64,000 bases of DNA, taken from the NCBI GenBank assembly GCA_023382975.1, contig JAHDXO010000032.1:54360-118359 (forward strand), written 5' to 3'. This document shows, in pieces, positions 7,663-14,495 of the stretch (position 1 is its first letter; each line of letters starts with the position of its first letter). The notes beneath the pieces are model-generated. The model was not told the DNA's origin. It saw nothing but the letters and a program-made list of their open reading frames with translations, and made no database searches. The stretch comes from Pirellulaceae bacterium. GTDB taxonomy: Bacteria > Planctomycetota > Planctomycetia > Pirellulales > Pirellulaceae. The position numbers and the translations under genes were made by a program.

Positions 7663-9108
7663 TCATTTCTCCATCGTAGTAAGTGCCTGCAGCAGAATCT
7701 GACGATCAATGTCGATCAGCCGGTCCAATTGAAGCCTTGGCAACAACCAGTCTCTCGCGATCTCCCATGGGTTACTATCACTTGATTGCAAATTCGTGGC
7801 CGCTCCCCACCAGTTGACATCTTGAAGGGAAAGCCGAAACGCCATGTAGTTCGCCAGAGCGCCAAGCTCGATATCTTCGGTGTCGGCAACCATCTGGACA
7901 GCATTCTTGAGCCGGTCAACACGCCCACCCGCTGCATGAACGCACATCTGTGCCAATTCTTCCGCACGTCCATCCAACATTACATCCCCCGCAAATCTTG
8001 TGGCCTCCTGCTCCTCCGCCGAATCGCGACGTTCCGGCGACATTTCGCTTTCTTCTATGACAGTCCGATACGCCTGGTTTGGTTCCTGTCCAGCATGGTA
8101 TGTCTCGTGAAGGCAGTCGCTTGTCCAGCGTGCGTTCGACAACGTGCGTTGTTTGAGCACGATGATATTTCGACCATCAACCCGCCAGAACGCACCGTGA
8201 AATGATCCAGCGTCGCTCAATGGCAACACAGGAATTCCAAGGTTCCACAAGAAACGCAGAACGTGCTCGAAGGTTACGGTGCCGAATTCGGCAAGTATCG
8301 CTTCGCGAAACTCGTTGGCGTCTGTTGGCACCGGACAGGGCTCAAGATCGGGAGTTGCCTGAAGAATGAGAAGTGCTAAATAGTGAGCGTAGACTGTATA
8401 GGCACTCACTTTGCGCTCGTTTGCTCCCGCCGGAATCTTGAACCGAGCGATACCGGCTGCTTCTGTTTGAAGCCGCAACGGCGGCGTAGCAAACAGCTCG
8501 GCGACTCCCCATTTGAATACTCGGCCCAGAATAGTCGCAGCATTCGTGATTTCTACTTCTGTTGGGTTCCGAGATGTGTCAAGGATACGCTCGGCTAACG
8601 CCGGCGGCAAAAGTCGTCTGCGGACGAAATCACGATCGATACCTGCATTTCTAAGACGATCAAATAGGGCTGAAACACTTGTGGCCTTGGCTGGCAGGAC
8701 GACCTCCTCACGAACGGACACACCTAACGCATCAACGATTGCTCGCATCCGGGCCACGCTGGCCGATTGGTAGTCAGTTGCTTCGTATCGTTGCAACTGT
8801 TGTTCCTTCATTCCCAGACGCTCAGCAAGGACTTTCTGGCTCAGACCTAATGCAATTCGTGCCCGGACTAGAGCTTGCGGCAACTCCTTGAAAGACTCGA
8901 CTGTGATGATTCCACACTCGCCAGAGCGGAGAGCCTCGTACTCCTCCAACTGCTGCTGTAGCTCCTCCAACTGGCTTCGCAACGCGTCCGTCTCAAGTTT
9001 CGCCAAAAGGGGATCGACACCTTCTCGTGAGGAGACCTCATTCAGCGCACGTTCGAACTTGCCCACCTGGGCTTTGGTGATTCGGTATTGTCTCTCATTC
9101 TTAATCAT
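7663..9108 (-). CDS. XRE-family regulator fused to ImmA/IrrE-type metallopeptidase
   Basis: A 481-residue two-domain protein. Residues 1-65 form a helical/coiled-coil region of the type preceding HTH domains in HigA-like antitoxins (ITKAQVGKFERAL...LRSQLEELQQQLEEYEAL). An XRE helix-turn-helix follows (LPQALVRARIALGLSQKVLAERLGMKEQQLQRYEA). The C-terminal half contains HExxH as HETYH near residue 333 and a downstream EEQEATRFAGDVML, the ImmA/IrrE-type zinc peptidase pattern. The ATG at 9108 has GGGGAG five bases upstream. Proteins of this class often sense damage or stress and cleave a repressor, or act as antitoxins. Its position as second gene, with a palindrome in the operon promoter, suggests it regulates the operon. 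Confidence 0.88.
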   Translation of the reverse strand: MIKNERQYRITKAQVGKFERALNEVSSREGVDPLLAKLETDALRSQLEELQQQLEEYEALRSGECGIITVESFKELPQALVRARIALGLSQKVLAERLGMKEQQLQRYEATDYQSASVARMRAIVDALGVSVREEVVLPAKATSVSALFDRLRNAGIDRDFVRRRLLPPALAERILDTSRNPTEVEITNAATILGRVFKWGVAELFATPPLRLQTEAAGIARFKIPAGANERKVSAYTVYAHYLALLILQATPDLEPCPVPTDANEFREAILAEFGTVTFEHVLRFLWNLGIPVLPLSDAGSFHGAFWRVDGRNIIVLKQRTLSNARWTSDCLHETYHAGQEPNQAYRTVIEESEMSPERRDSAEEQEATRFAGDVMLDGRAEELAQMCVHAAGGRVDRLKNAVQMVADTEDIELGALANYMAFRLSLQDVNWWGAATNLQSSDSNPWEIARDWLLPRLQLDRLIDIDRQILLQALTTMEK

Positions 9109-9123
9109 TGCTCTCCCCCAAAC

Positions 9124-9561
9124 CTAAAGGTCAAGGGCTATGATTCCCTTCGGGTTTCCTGTGCTCTTGTCCACCTGAAAAAACTCCAAGAACGAGTTGC
9201 CGACCAGATCCGCTTTAGCGCTCGATGGAAAGAACTCGCCCAGAAACTTGGCCTTTTGAGCAGCTCGCTGATACTTGAAATCGAAGAAGACAGGCTCCAT
9301 GGATTGCAACAAAGCGAGGTCGACTCCGGCCGGCTCCCATGCAACGTCAAAATCGTTCGGTACGCGTTTGGCGGTGACGAAACTGCCATCGATGTAGATC
9401 CGCTTGCACCCGGCTACGCGCAGCAGCCTGGTTGCGGCCTCCAACCCCCTCAATAGCCGCTTCCGATGGGCCGTCCTGCCGAAGGCATTCGCAAATTCAT
9501 CCCACCTGACCAGATGAATTCCAACCGGCAGATTTCCGTCACTGTCAAATGAAGGAATCAT
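9124..9561 (-). CDS. DUF6932-like nucleotidyltransferase-fold protein
   Basis: First gene of the six-gene operon, 145 residues. The N-terminus MIPSFDSDGNLPVGIHLVRWDEF matches the DUF6932 pattern. RIYIDGSFVTAKRVPNDFDVAW fits the nucleotidyltransferase motif GS...DxD (G59, S60, D70, D72). The later RAAQKAKFLGEFFP and FLEFFQVDKSTGNPKGII segments are also typical. Such proteins are commonly paired with XRE-type partners in toxin-antitoxin-like arrangements. The next gene, an XRE/protease, begins 15 bases after its stop. The -10 box ends only nine bases before the ATG, so the message may be leaderless or nearly so. Confidence 0.82.
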   Translation of the reverse strand: MIPSFDSDGNLPVGIHLVRWDEFANAFGRTAHRKRLLRGLEAATRLLRVAGCKRIYIDGSFVTAKRVPNDFDVAWEPAGVDLALLQSMEPVFFDFKYQRAAQKAKFLGEFFPSSAKADLVGNSFLEFFQVDKSTGNPKGIIALDL

Positions 9562-9569
9562 AATGACAC

Positions 9570-9581
9570 AACAATATTGTT
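9570..9581. promoter_or_regulatory. Palindromic operator overlapping the -10 box
   Basis: The perfect 12-base palindrome AACAATATTGTT covers the -10 hexamer of the operon promoter. Its placement would let a dimeric XRE protein block RNA polymerase. The XRE/protease encoded by the second gene is the obvious candidate. Confidence 0.55.
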
Positions 9582-9599
9582 TTGATGCTCAATCGTCAA
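9571..9599 (-). promoter_or_regulatory. Sigma70-type promoter of the six-gene operon
   Basis: On the minus strand, TTGACG (9594-9599) is followed by a 17-base spacer and TATTGT (9571-9576). The predicted transcription start falls about three bases before the first ATG at 9561, with no Shine-Dalgarno sequence in between. Confidence 0.65.
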
Positions 9600-10267
9600 G
9601 CCTGCCTGCACAACTGGAGGGGAAGTTTCGGTAGGCAGCAATCTATGAAACAGTGCCAACTGTTTGGATTCTGAACCCATAGCCAAAACATTGCAACCCT
9701 CGTGACCATGTCAATCTCACCGTTCTATCCAAATCCACTTCTCCTAGGTATGTAAATTGGCTTTTTTGGTTATTTCACTTTACCCCTTGTGTGTCAAATT
9801 TTCTGAGTAGTGGATTGCCCGCTCTCTTCGATTTCCCAGCCATTTCGCAGCTGGCAAGCAGTGCACCGACGACCCGTTGCAGACGTTCTCCGAGTGCTTC
9901 GCCGCGAGTGCCTGCGGTTTCGCGGACATGGACAACACCTTGGACGTCCCGGTGCGGCTGGAGACGGATGCCGAAAAAGGGGCGGTCGGCCGAGGATCTC
10001 GCCCGGCGGGGGTGGCTGAGCGACGGATCAAGGAATCCACCGACCTCGGCTCGTGATTGGTTGACTCCTTCATTCGCTGGGGCTAGCCGAAGGGAGAGAA
10101 CCCCAGGCACGTCTTGAGTGGGAAGGACGCCATCCGCCACCTTCCCGATATCAGCGATCTCAGTCAAAAGAGGCATGTCCATGGGATCACCACCGGCCTG
10201 TTCCAGGATCACTCCAGCGACGTAGAATGGAAGCGTTGACCGTCTTCTACTGCGACGGAGAATCGTA
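9600..10267. other. Non-coding or decayed stretch between the operon and vapBC
   Basis: No convincing gene. The first 180 bases are AT-rich leader DNA upstream of the operon promoter. The remainder is GC-rich and contains one copy of a 34-bp repeat. Read on the minus strand, this part gives a peptide (DGVLPTQDVPGVLS...APANEGVNQSR) that is partly conserved in the second copy at about 10995-11090. It could be a relic of a coding sequence, but I cannot assign it. Confidence 0.5.
10051..10084 (+). repeat. 34-bp direct repeat, left copy flanking vapBC
   Basis: Identical over 34 bases to 10995-11028, in the same orientation. Weaker similarity (shared GGGAGAGAA and GTGGGAA motifs) continues for about 45 bases after each copy. 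Confidence 0.85.
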
Positions 10268-10462
10268 ATGTCACAGACGCTCGAAGAACGAGTGGCGAAG
10301 TTGGAACGAACGGTGGCTGAGTTGTTGGCGAAGCCCCGAGAGCCGAGACGCGACGATTGGCGGAAAACGATCGGGATGTTCACTGGTGACACCGTCATGC
10401 GCGAGATCGACGACGAAGCTTTGAAGATCCGCGAGCAAGATCGGCGGGAGACGCGGTTGTGA
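10268..10462 (+). CDS. VapB-like antitoxin
   Basis: A 64-residue acidic/basic helical protein (SQTLEERVAKLERTVAELLAK...IREQDRRETRL) directly upstream of a PIN-domain toxin gene. The heptad-like first half can form a coiled coil and the C-terminal tail is the expected toxin-neutralising part. A GGAGA lies eight bases before the ATG. The TGA overlaps the GTG start of the toxin as GTGA, the usual coupling in these pairs. The antitoxin family is not clear from sequence alone. Confidence 0.75.
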   Translation: MSQTLEERVAKLERTVAELLAKPREPRRDDWRKTIGMFTGDTVMREIDDEALKIREQDRRETRL

Positions 10463-10884
10463 TCATCTTGGACACCGATCATATCGTCACCCTAAAGCAC
10501 GAGAACGATCCGCACTGGAATACGCTGACGACGAATCTCGTGTCTTCGGCCGACCAAGACTTCGCCACGACTGCGATCACCGTTGAAGAGCAGAATCGCG
10601 GCTGGCTGGCGCTGATCAATCGGTACACCGATGTCCACAAGCAGATTCCCGCCTACGCTTGGCTTATCGAGCTGATCCGCTTCTTCGCGAACTGGCGGAT
10701 CATGGCGTTCGATGAAGCGGCGGCTAACGAATTCGTCCGATTACGGAAAGAGAGAATTCGCATAGGTACCCACGACTTGAAGATCGCGTCGATCGCCCTG
10801 GTCAATGATGCCACGTTGCTCAGCGCGAATCTGCGGGACTTCGAACAAGTGCCCGGATTGCGAGTCGAAGACTGGCTCGAGTAA
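10459..10884 (+). CDS. vapC: PIN-domain (VapC-type) toxin
   Basis: A 141-residue PIN-domain ribonuclease toxin. The acidic residues expected in the active site are visible: D5 in ILDTDHI, E43/E44 in ITVEEQNRGW and D106 in IGTHDLKIAS. The C-terminal pattern ATLLSANLRDFEQVPGLRVEDW is the standard VapC tail. It starts with GTG at 10459, overlapping the antitoxin stop. VapC toxins cleave tRNA or rRNA and are held inactive by VapB. The pair is framed by identical 34-bp direct repeats. Confidence 0.92.
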   Translation: MIILDTDHIVTLKHENDPHWNTLTTNLVSSADQDFATTAITVEEQNRGWLALINRYTDVHKQIPAYAWLIELIRFFANWRIMAFDEAAANEFVRLRKERIRIGTHDLKIASIALVNDATLLSANLRDFEQVPGLRVEDWLE

Positions 10885-10994
10885 CAGCCCGCGGTTAACG
10901 TTCGATTCTGCGAACGCCTCCTGGCAAGACGCGTGTCGAATGCCGAAGAACTGACCGTTTGCAGTCTCGACGAGCTGCGGAACCTTACCGACCG

Positions 10995-11028
10995 TCGTGA
11001 TTGGTTGACTCCTTCATTCGCTGGGGCT
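10995..11028 (+). repeat. 34-bp direct repeat, right copy flanking vapBC
   Basis: Exact copy of 10051-10084, 111 bp after the vapC stop. The two copies enclose the toxin-antitoxin pair like a cassette. Confidence 0.85.
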
Positions 11029-11113
11029 GACTTCTGTCGGGAGAGAATGCCCTGCACTTCTTCAGTGGGAAAAACGCCGTCCAGGATAGGGCCACCCAGA
11101 AGCGGATTACCCA

Positions 11114-11264
11114 CCACGAAAAACACGAATTACACAAAAGATGTACCGCTGTAATCTCTTACAGCAGGAAAACGGACGATCATTGGGAACTTTGACAAAC
11201 CGCTGTGCTGGAGCCAGGACGCACTCGCCATCCAGTCAATCGTATCTTTTCGTGTGTTTCGTGG
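11114..11264. repeat. Inverted repeat pair with CCACGAAAAACACGAA arms
   Basis: The arm at 11114-11129 and the arm at 11249-11264 (TTCGTGTGTTTCGTGG) are inverted copies matching at 15 of 16 bases, with about 120 bp between. No gene is visible inside. It resembles small dispersed or MITE-like elements common between planctomycete genes. Confidence 0.55.
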
Positions 11265-11277
11265 TTTACATTGCCAA

Positions 11278-11333
11278 CGGTCGATTGGACCGAAGCCAAG
11301 TCGCCGTGGAGCCAAGCAGGAACATCTGGCCCG
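11278..11333 (+). repeat. Dispersed 55-bp repeat, copy A
   Basis: Imperfect copy of 12746-12800, roughly four of five bases identical by eye. Shared blocks include CCGTGGAGCCA and GGCCCG. Both copies lie in gene-free accessory DNA on either side of the Rpn nuclease gene. Confidence 0.6.
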
Positions 11334-11565
11334 GCGAGCCGCCGCGTTGGCCCTGCCCACCGCCGGCCCGGCGAGTTCCAACGCTGGGTGCCGGTGTGGA
11401 AGACCGCGGGCAAGACGGGTTCGAAACGGAGGGCTGTTACCCAACGGCGAATCGGCTTCGATTGCGGCGGACAAGGTGGATTTCGCGGCGCGCTGTCTCT
11501 GGGCAGAACAAGCGATCTCATCCCACCAAGCCGATCCGCCCGGGATATCGCGGCGACTGGCCGTG
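11334..11565. other. Gene-free stretch
   Basis: High-GC sequence with only short overlapping frames on both strands that have unlikely composition. Nothing recognisable apart from the repeats immediately to its left. Confidence 0.4.
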
Positions 11566-12525
11566 TCAGCCTTCTGAACGGAAGGACGGCAAGCCGAGTT
11601 CGTCTGGCGAGCTGGCTGTGCTGATCCGCAAGCCCAGACGTCGCAACTGTTCTGAGGACAACCGGTCCAAGCTGGTCCGTGTCGCCTCGGAGATTTCCCC
11701 GAATCGGTCTTCGATCATCGAACGGATCAGTTGGCGTTGACCTTCCAGGCGTCCTTTCTCGATTCCTTTCTCGATTCCCTTCTCGATTCCCTTCTCGATT
11801 CCCTTCTCGAACATCGTTTGATTCATGGCCTGTACTCCCGCGTAACGTTCCGATCGCAATAGGTTTTCAAACTCGAGTTCCTGTTCTGCGTCCAGTGGCA
11901 GATAGGCCTGCACGCATTCGCCCAACAAGAACTGTTGGTGTTCGTTCAACGGCGACTCCGCCAAACGCTTCAACGCCTCGGCGCCCAGCCAAGCGACACG
12001 CTCCTTCGGAATCTTCATCAGAGTCGCAAGAGCCACGCCAAGCCAGTTCTCGCCCTGCACGTATTTTATACCATCCAACCCCGGAAGGCCCACATACAGG
12101 TACTGAAAACAGTTTATCTGAAGCCCCCAAAGTGCCTCGACGCAACGGTCTACGCCAATTCCATCGAGTCCGACCTTTAGATACAGCACGATCGGTAATA
12201 CTGGCAACTGGTGTTTGTCCCGCAAAAAGTGGTAATAGAATGGCAGCCGGGGCGTCAGTGCGGTTACTCGATCAGGCGATTCGATCTCGATGTGGACCAG
12301 CAGCAGGGACTCACTCACCAGGGCATCGAACCTGGCGTCCACAGGCACCTTTGCCAGCAAATCCAGTACGTGCCGAGACCCTTCGGGCGGATCGTGGAAG
12401 AGTTCCTTGTCCAACCACTCCACCTTGGACATGTCCAGTCGTTCTGCCCATTGCTGGAAGAACAACTGGAGAAAGTCGGCGAAGAACTCCCGGATCAAAG
12501 TCTTGAATCGTTGGTCGTGGTCCAT
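11566..12525 (-). CDS. Rpn-family PD-(D/E)XK nuclease / putative transposase
   Basis: A 319-residue protein. The N-terminal half has the Rpn/YhgA-like nuclease pattern: MDHDQRFKTLIREFFADFLQLFF, then DLLAKVPV and LLVHIEIES, where the last E-x-E strand fits the PD-(D/E)XK core. A repetitive linker of EKGI units (about residues 238-257) is encoded by a 12-bp tandem repeat. The C-terminus (SMIEDRFGEISEATRTSLDRLSSEQLRRLGLRI) resembles DUF4351. Rpn proteins are DNA endonucleases tied to recombination and, in E. coli, to phage defence. No strong ribosome-binding site precedes the ATG. The variable repeat suggests length variation between strains. Confidence 0.82.
   Translation of the reverse strand: MDHDQRFKTLIREFFADFLQLFFQQWAERLDMSKVEWLDKELFHDPPEGSRHVLDLLAKVPVDARFDALVSESLLLVHIEIESPDRVTALTPRLPFYYHFLRDKHQLPVLPIVLYLKVGLDGIGVDRCVEALWGLQINCFQYLYVGLPGLDGIKYVQGENWLGVALATLMKIPKERVAWLGAEALKRLAESPLNEHQQFLLGECVQAYLPLDAEQELEFENLLRSERYAGVQAMNQTMFEKGIEKGIEKGIEKGIEKGRLEGQRQLIRSMIEDRFGEISEATRTSLDRLSSEQLRRLGLRISTASSPDELGLPSFRSEG
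11754..11813 (-). repeat. 12-bp tandem repeat inside the Rpn gene
   Basis: Four and a half units of CTTTCTCGATTC or CCTTCTCGATTC in tandem encode EKGIEKGIEKGIEKG. Because the unit is a multiple of three, copy-number changes would not break the frame. Confidence 0.9.
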
Positions 12526-12583
12526 GAGCGTTTTCTGGCACCGAGGGCTTCTGGATCTCGTAGCCGATTGCGATCGCGACCGG

Positions 12584-12614
12584 AATCGCGATCCCTCGTC
12601 GAAGGGTCGCGATT
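12584..12614. repeat. Long hairpin upstream of the Rpn gene
   Basis: Arms AATCGCGATCCCT (12584-12596) and AGGGTCGCGATT (12603-12614) pair with one bulged base around a six-base loop. There is no T-run, so it is more like a REP-type palindrome than a terminator. Confidence 0.6.
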
Positions 12615-12745
12615 TCGATCGTAGTGAGTGATGTCCATTCAGTCAATTCAGCACCTGTCTCACAGTGCGGTGAGCAAGGGGCCCAGTACATCCTGCGTTG
12701 TCCGTTCCTCTTGACGAGAGCAGACCGAGGCGGTTTGGCAGCAAA

Positions 12746-12800
12746 CGGTTGATTGGGCCGAAGCCATCGTGCCGTGGAGCCAGCAGGACCATCCGGCCCG
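12746..12800 (+). repeat. Dispersed 55-bp repeat, copy B
   Basis: Imperfect copy of 11278-11333. It is followed two bases later by the start of a decayed vapB-like frame. Confidence 0.6.
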
Positions 12801-12802
12801 TC

Positions 12803-12850
12803 ATGCCACAGACGCTCGAAGAAGTGGCCAAGCGAGTCAACTGCCCGCGT
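12803..12850 (+). pseudogene. Remnant of a second vapB-like antitoxin start
   Basis: The first 21 bases match the start of the intact antitoxin gene at 10268 at 20 positions. The derived peptide is MPQTLEEVAKRV against MSQTLEERVAKLE. Similarity ends before 12850, where the convergent beta-helix gene stops. No toxin gene follows. Confidence 0.6.
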
Positions 12851-14016
12851 TACGGATCAATTGACGGCAGAGCGTGGGCGCCGAAGGGGGCGGCTTGGGG
12901 ATTACGGGGGCGGAAGAGGTCGTTCGCGGGATCCTCCAGCCTGGGATCGATTCCGTGAAGGCCGCCGGTTTCCGGCGACGGCAGATTGCGCCGACTGGAC
13001 TGCGGCCGGTCTTCGCAATACCAGAGGTTCTCGGCAAACCGGAACGAACCGGGGTCGGTGTTCGGGCCGATATTGATGGTGTCGGCGAGTTCCGCCGCGC
13101 GAAATACGACCAGATTGCGTTCGAAGCGACCGTTGCGGCTCGGCGGAAAACCGGGCTCGGTCGTCTCTTGCAGGATGCGCATCACCCATCGGCTCGGCCG
13201 GTAGATCGTGTTGTAGCGCACGGTTGCACCGTCGACGCCAACAAAGGCGATGGGCGCCTGGCTGCCGGAGAAGACGCAGCCCTCGACCGTGATGTCGCGG
13301 GCTTCGTACTTGGCGCCCGGCGGACGGAAGTATGCCATGCCGGTCGATCCGCCGAGATTGACCGCGCGCTGGCCCGCGTTCTGGAACACGCACCGGCGAA
13401 TCACGACTTGCGACGATCCGCCTTTGGTCTGCGGACCGGTCGTCTGCGAAAAGCCCTCCCGGCCGACAAAACGGCAGTTCTCGATCAACCCGCGATGGCA
13501 ACCAACCATGTCGATCGCCTGGCCGGCCCAACCGTCGATCGTACAACGACGGATCTCGAAATCGTCGACTCCCGACAGCTTGATCCCGTCGCGGTTGCCT
13601 GTCGGGCCGATTCGCGAAACGTGCAGGGATTCGAGGACGATGTGGTGCGTCGGCGTGTCGTATGAGCCGCCGTCGTCGATGTTGATCCCATTGCCCGACT
13701 GGCCGCTGACCGCGATGTGTCGCAGCGTCAGGTGAGCGCAATCGCTCAACTGCCAGCCGGTTGCGCCGCCTTCGAAAATCGGCGGTTGCTGCGGATCGGC
13801 CCCCTCGATCACAATCGGTCGCTCGGCAGTGCCCCGCAGCCCGCTGGCGAAAACGCCCGGCGGGTATTTTCCGGGGGCGATGCGAATCTGCGAGCCCGGC
13901 CCCGCAGCGGCCAGGGCGCGGCGCAGCGCATCGACGTCGCGAACTTCGATCACACCCTCCGCAGCCGCCGCGAATGCCGGCAGCAGAGCCATGAAACAGA
14001 TGACAACGGTACGCAT
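12850..14016 (-). CDS. Secreted right-handed parallel beta-helix protein
   Basis: A 388-residue exported protein. The start is ATG 14016, preceded by GGAGAG. It begins with a signal peptide (MRTVVICFMALLPAFAAAAEG). The body resembles pectate-lyase/chondroitinase-B-like beta helices: ALRRALAAAGPGSQIRIAPGKYPPG is the usual first coil. Repeating coils follow, such as HLTLRHIAVSGQSGNGINIDDGG, DFEIRRCTIDGWAGQAID, QVVIRRCVFQNAGQRAVNLGG and DITVEGCVFSGSQAPIAFVG. It ends in the NLWYCEDRP...GIDPRLEDPANDLFRP closing segment common in secreted planctomycete proteins. A polysaccharide-binding or lyase role is likely, but no catalytic residues can be assigned. Confidence 0.85.
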   Translation of the reverse strand: MRTVVICFMALLPAFAAAAEGVIEVRDVDALRRALAAAGPGSQIRIAPGKYPPGVFASGLRGTAERPIVIEGADPQQPPIFEGGATGWQLSDCAHLTLRHIAVSGQSGNGINIDDGGSYDTPTHHIVLESLHVSRIGPTGNRDGIKLSGVDDFEIRRCTIDGWAGQAIDMVGCHRGLIENCRFVGREGFSQTTGPQTKGGSSQVVIRRCVFQNAGQRAVNLGGSTGMAYFRPPGAKYEARDITVEGCVFSGSQAPIAFVGVDGATVRYNTIYRPSRWVMRILQETTEPGFPPSRNGRFERNLVVFRAAELADTINIGPNTDPGSFRFAENLWYCEDRPQSSRRNLPSPETGGLHGIDPRLEDPANDLFRPRNPQAAPFGAHALPSIDP

Positions 14017-14495
14017 CGTAGTCTCTCCGGGTGATTGAATTTCAGGGGAAGGTCGGAAGGCGAAAAATGGTCCACGTCCACGCCAAGATAACAAGCACAA
14101 GACAGGATGGGCAACCGGCTCGGTTCGGGCAACAGCAAGCGTCAGGAGCAGCGGTTGGTGCGCGCCGCAATGCCGCGTCAGGACATGGCAACCGAGAAGT
14201 CCTGGCGATTGTCTAATCTCGACCGTCCTACTACGGCGAGCGGTGAGGCGTTAGCCCGCCGGTGCCCATGCGGCTGGTCGGCAAATCTCGCGGCGGGGGT
14301 GCTGTGCGCGGCACGTTCGCCCCAACCGTTAGAGCTTGCCGCCATGTGCGCCGCGTGGAGGCCGTGAAAACTCTGGGAGACAACGAAATCTGCGTGACGA
14401 CGCCTTGTCGCTCCTTTTCAGCCCGTACGCCGAGAGTTCTAATGACCGAGTGCTTCTCGTGTGATTTCCTTCCCCGAATCATGGAGACTTCTGAT
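14017..14495. other. Divergent intergenic region
   Basis: About 480 bp between the minus-strand beta-helix gene and the plus-strand thioredoxin-like gene. It must hold both promoters, but I see no well-matched pair of hexamers. A GGTGAGGCGTTAGCCCGCC stretch near 14237 resembles the short GC-rich palindromes scattered between planctomycete genes. Confidence 0.4.

Noticed and set aside
9775..10482. 235-codon minus-strand frame across the left 34-bp repeat
   Set aside because: Overlaps the real vapB gene and has no start signal; only a 30-residue part is shared with the second repeat, so it was kept as a possible relic, not a gene.
11754..11813. Possible CRISPR-like array
   Set aside because: The 12-bp units are contiguous without spacers and lie in a coding frame.
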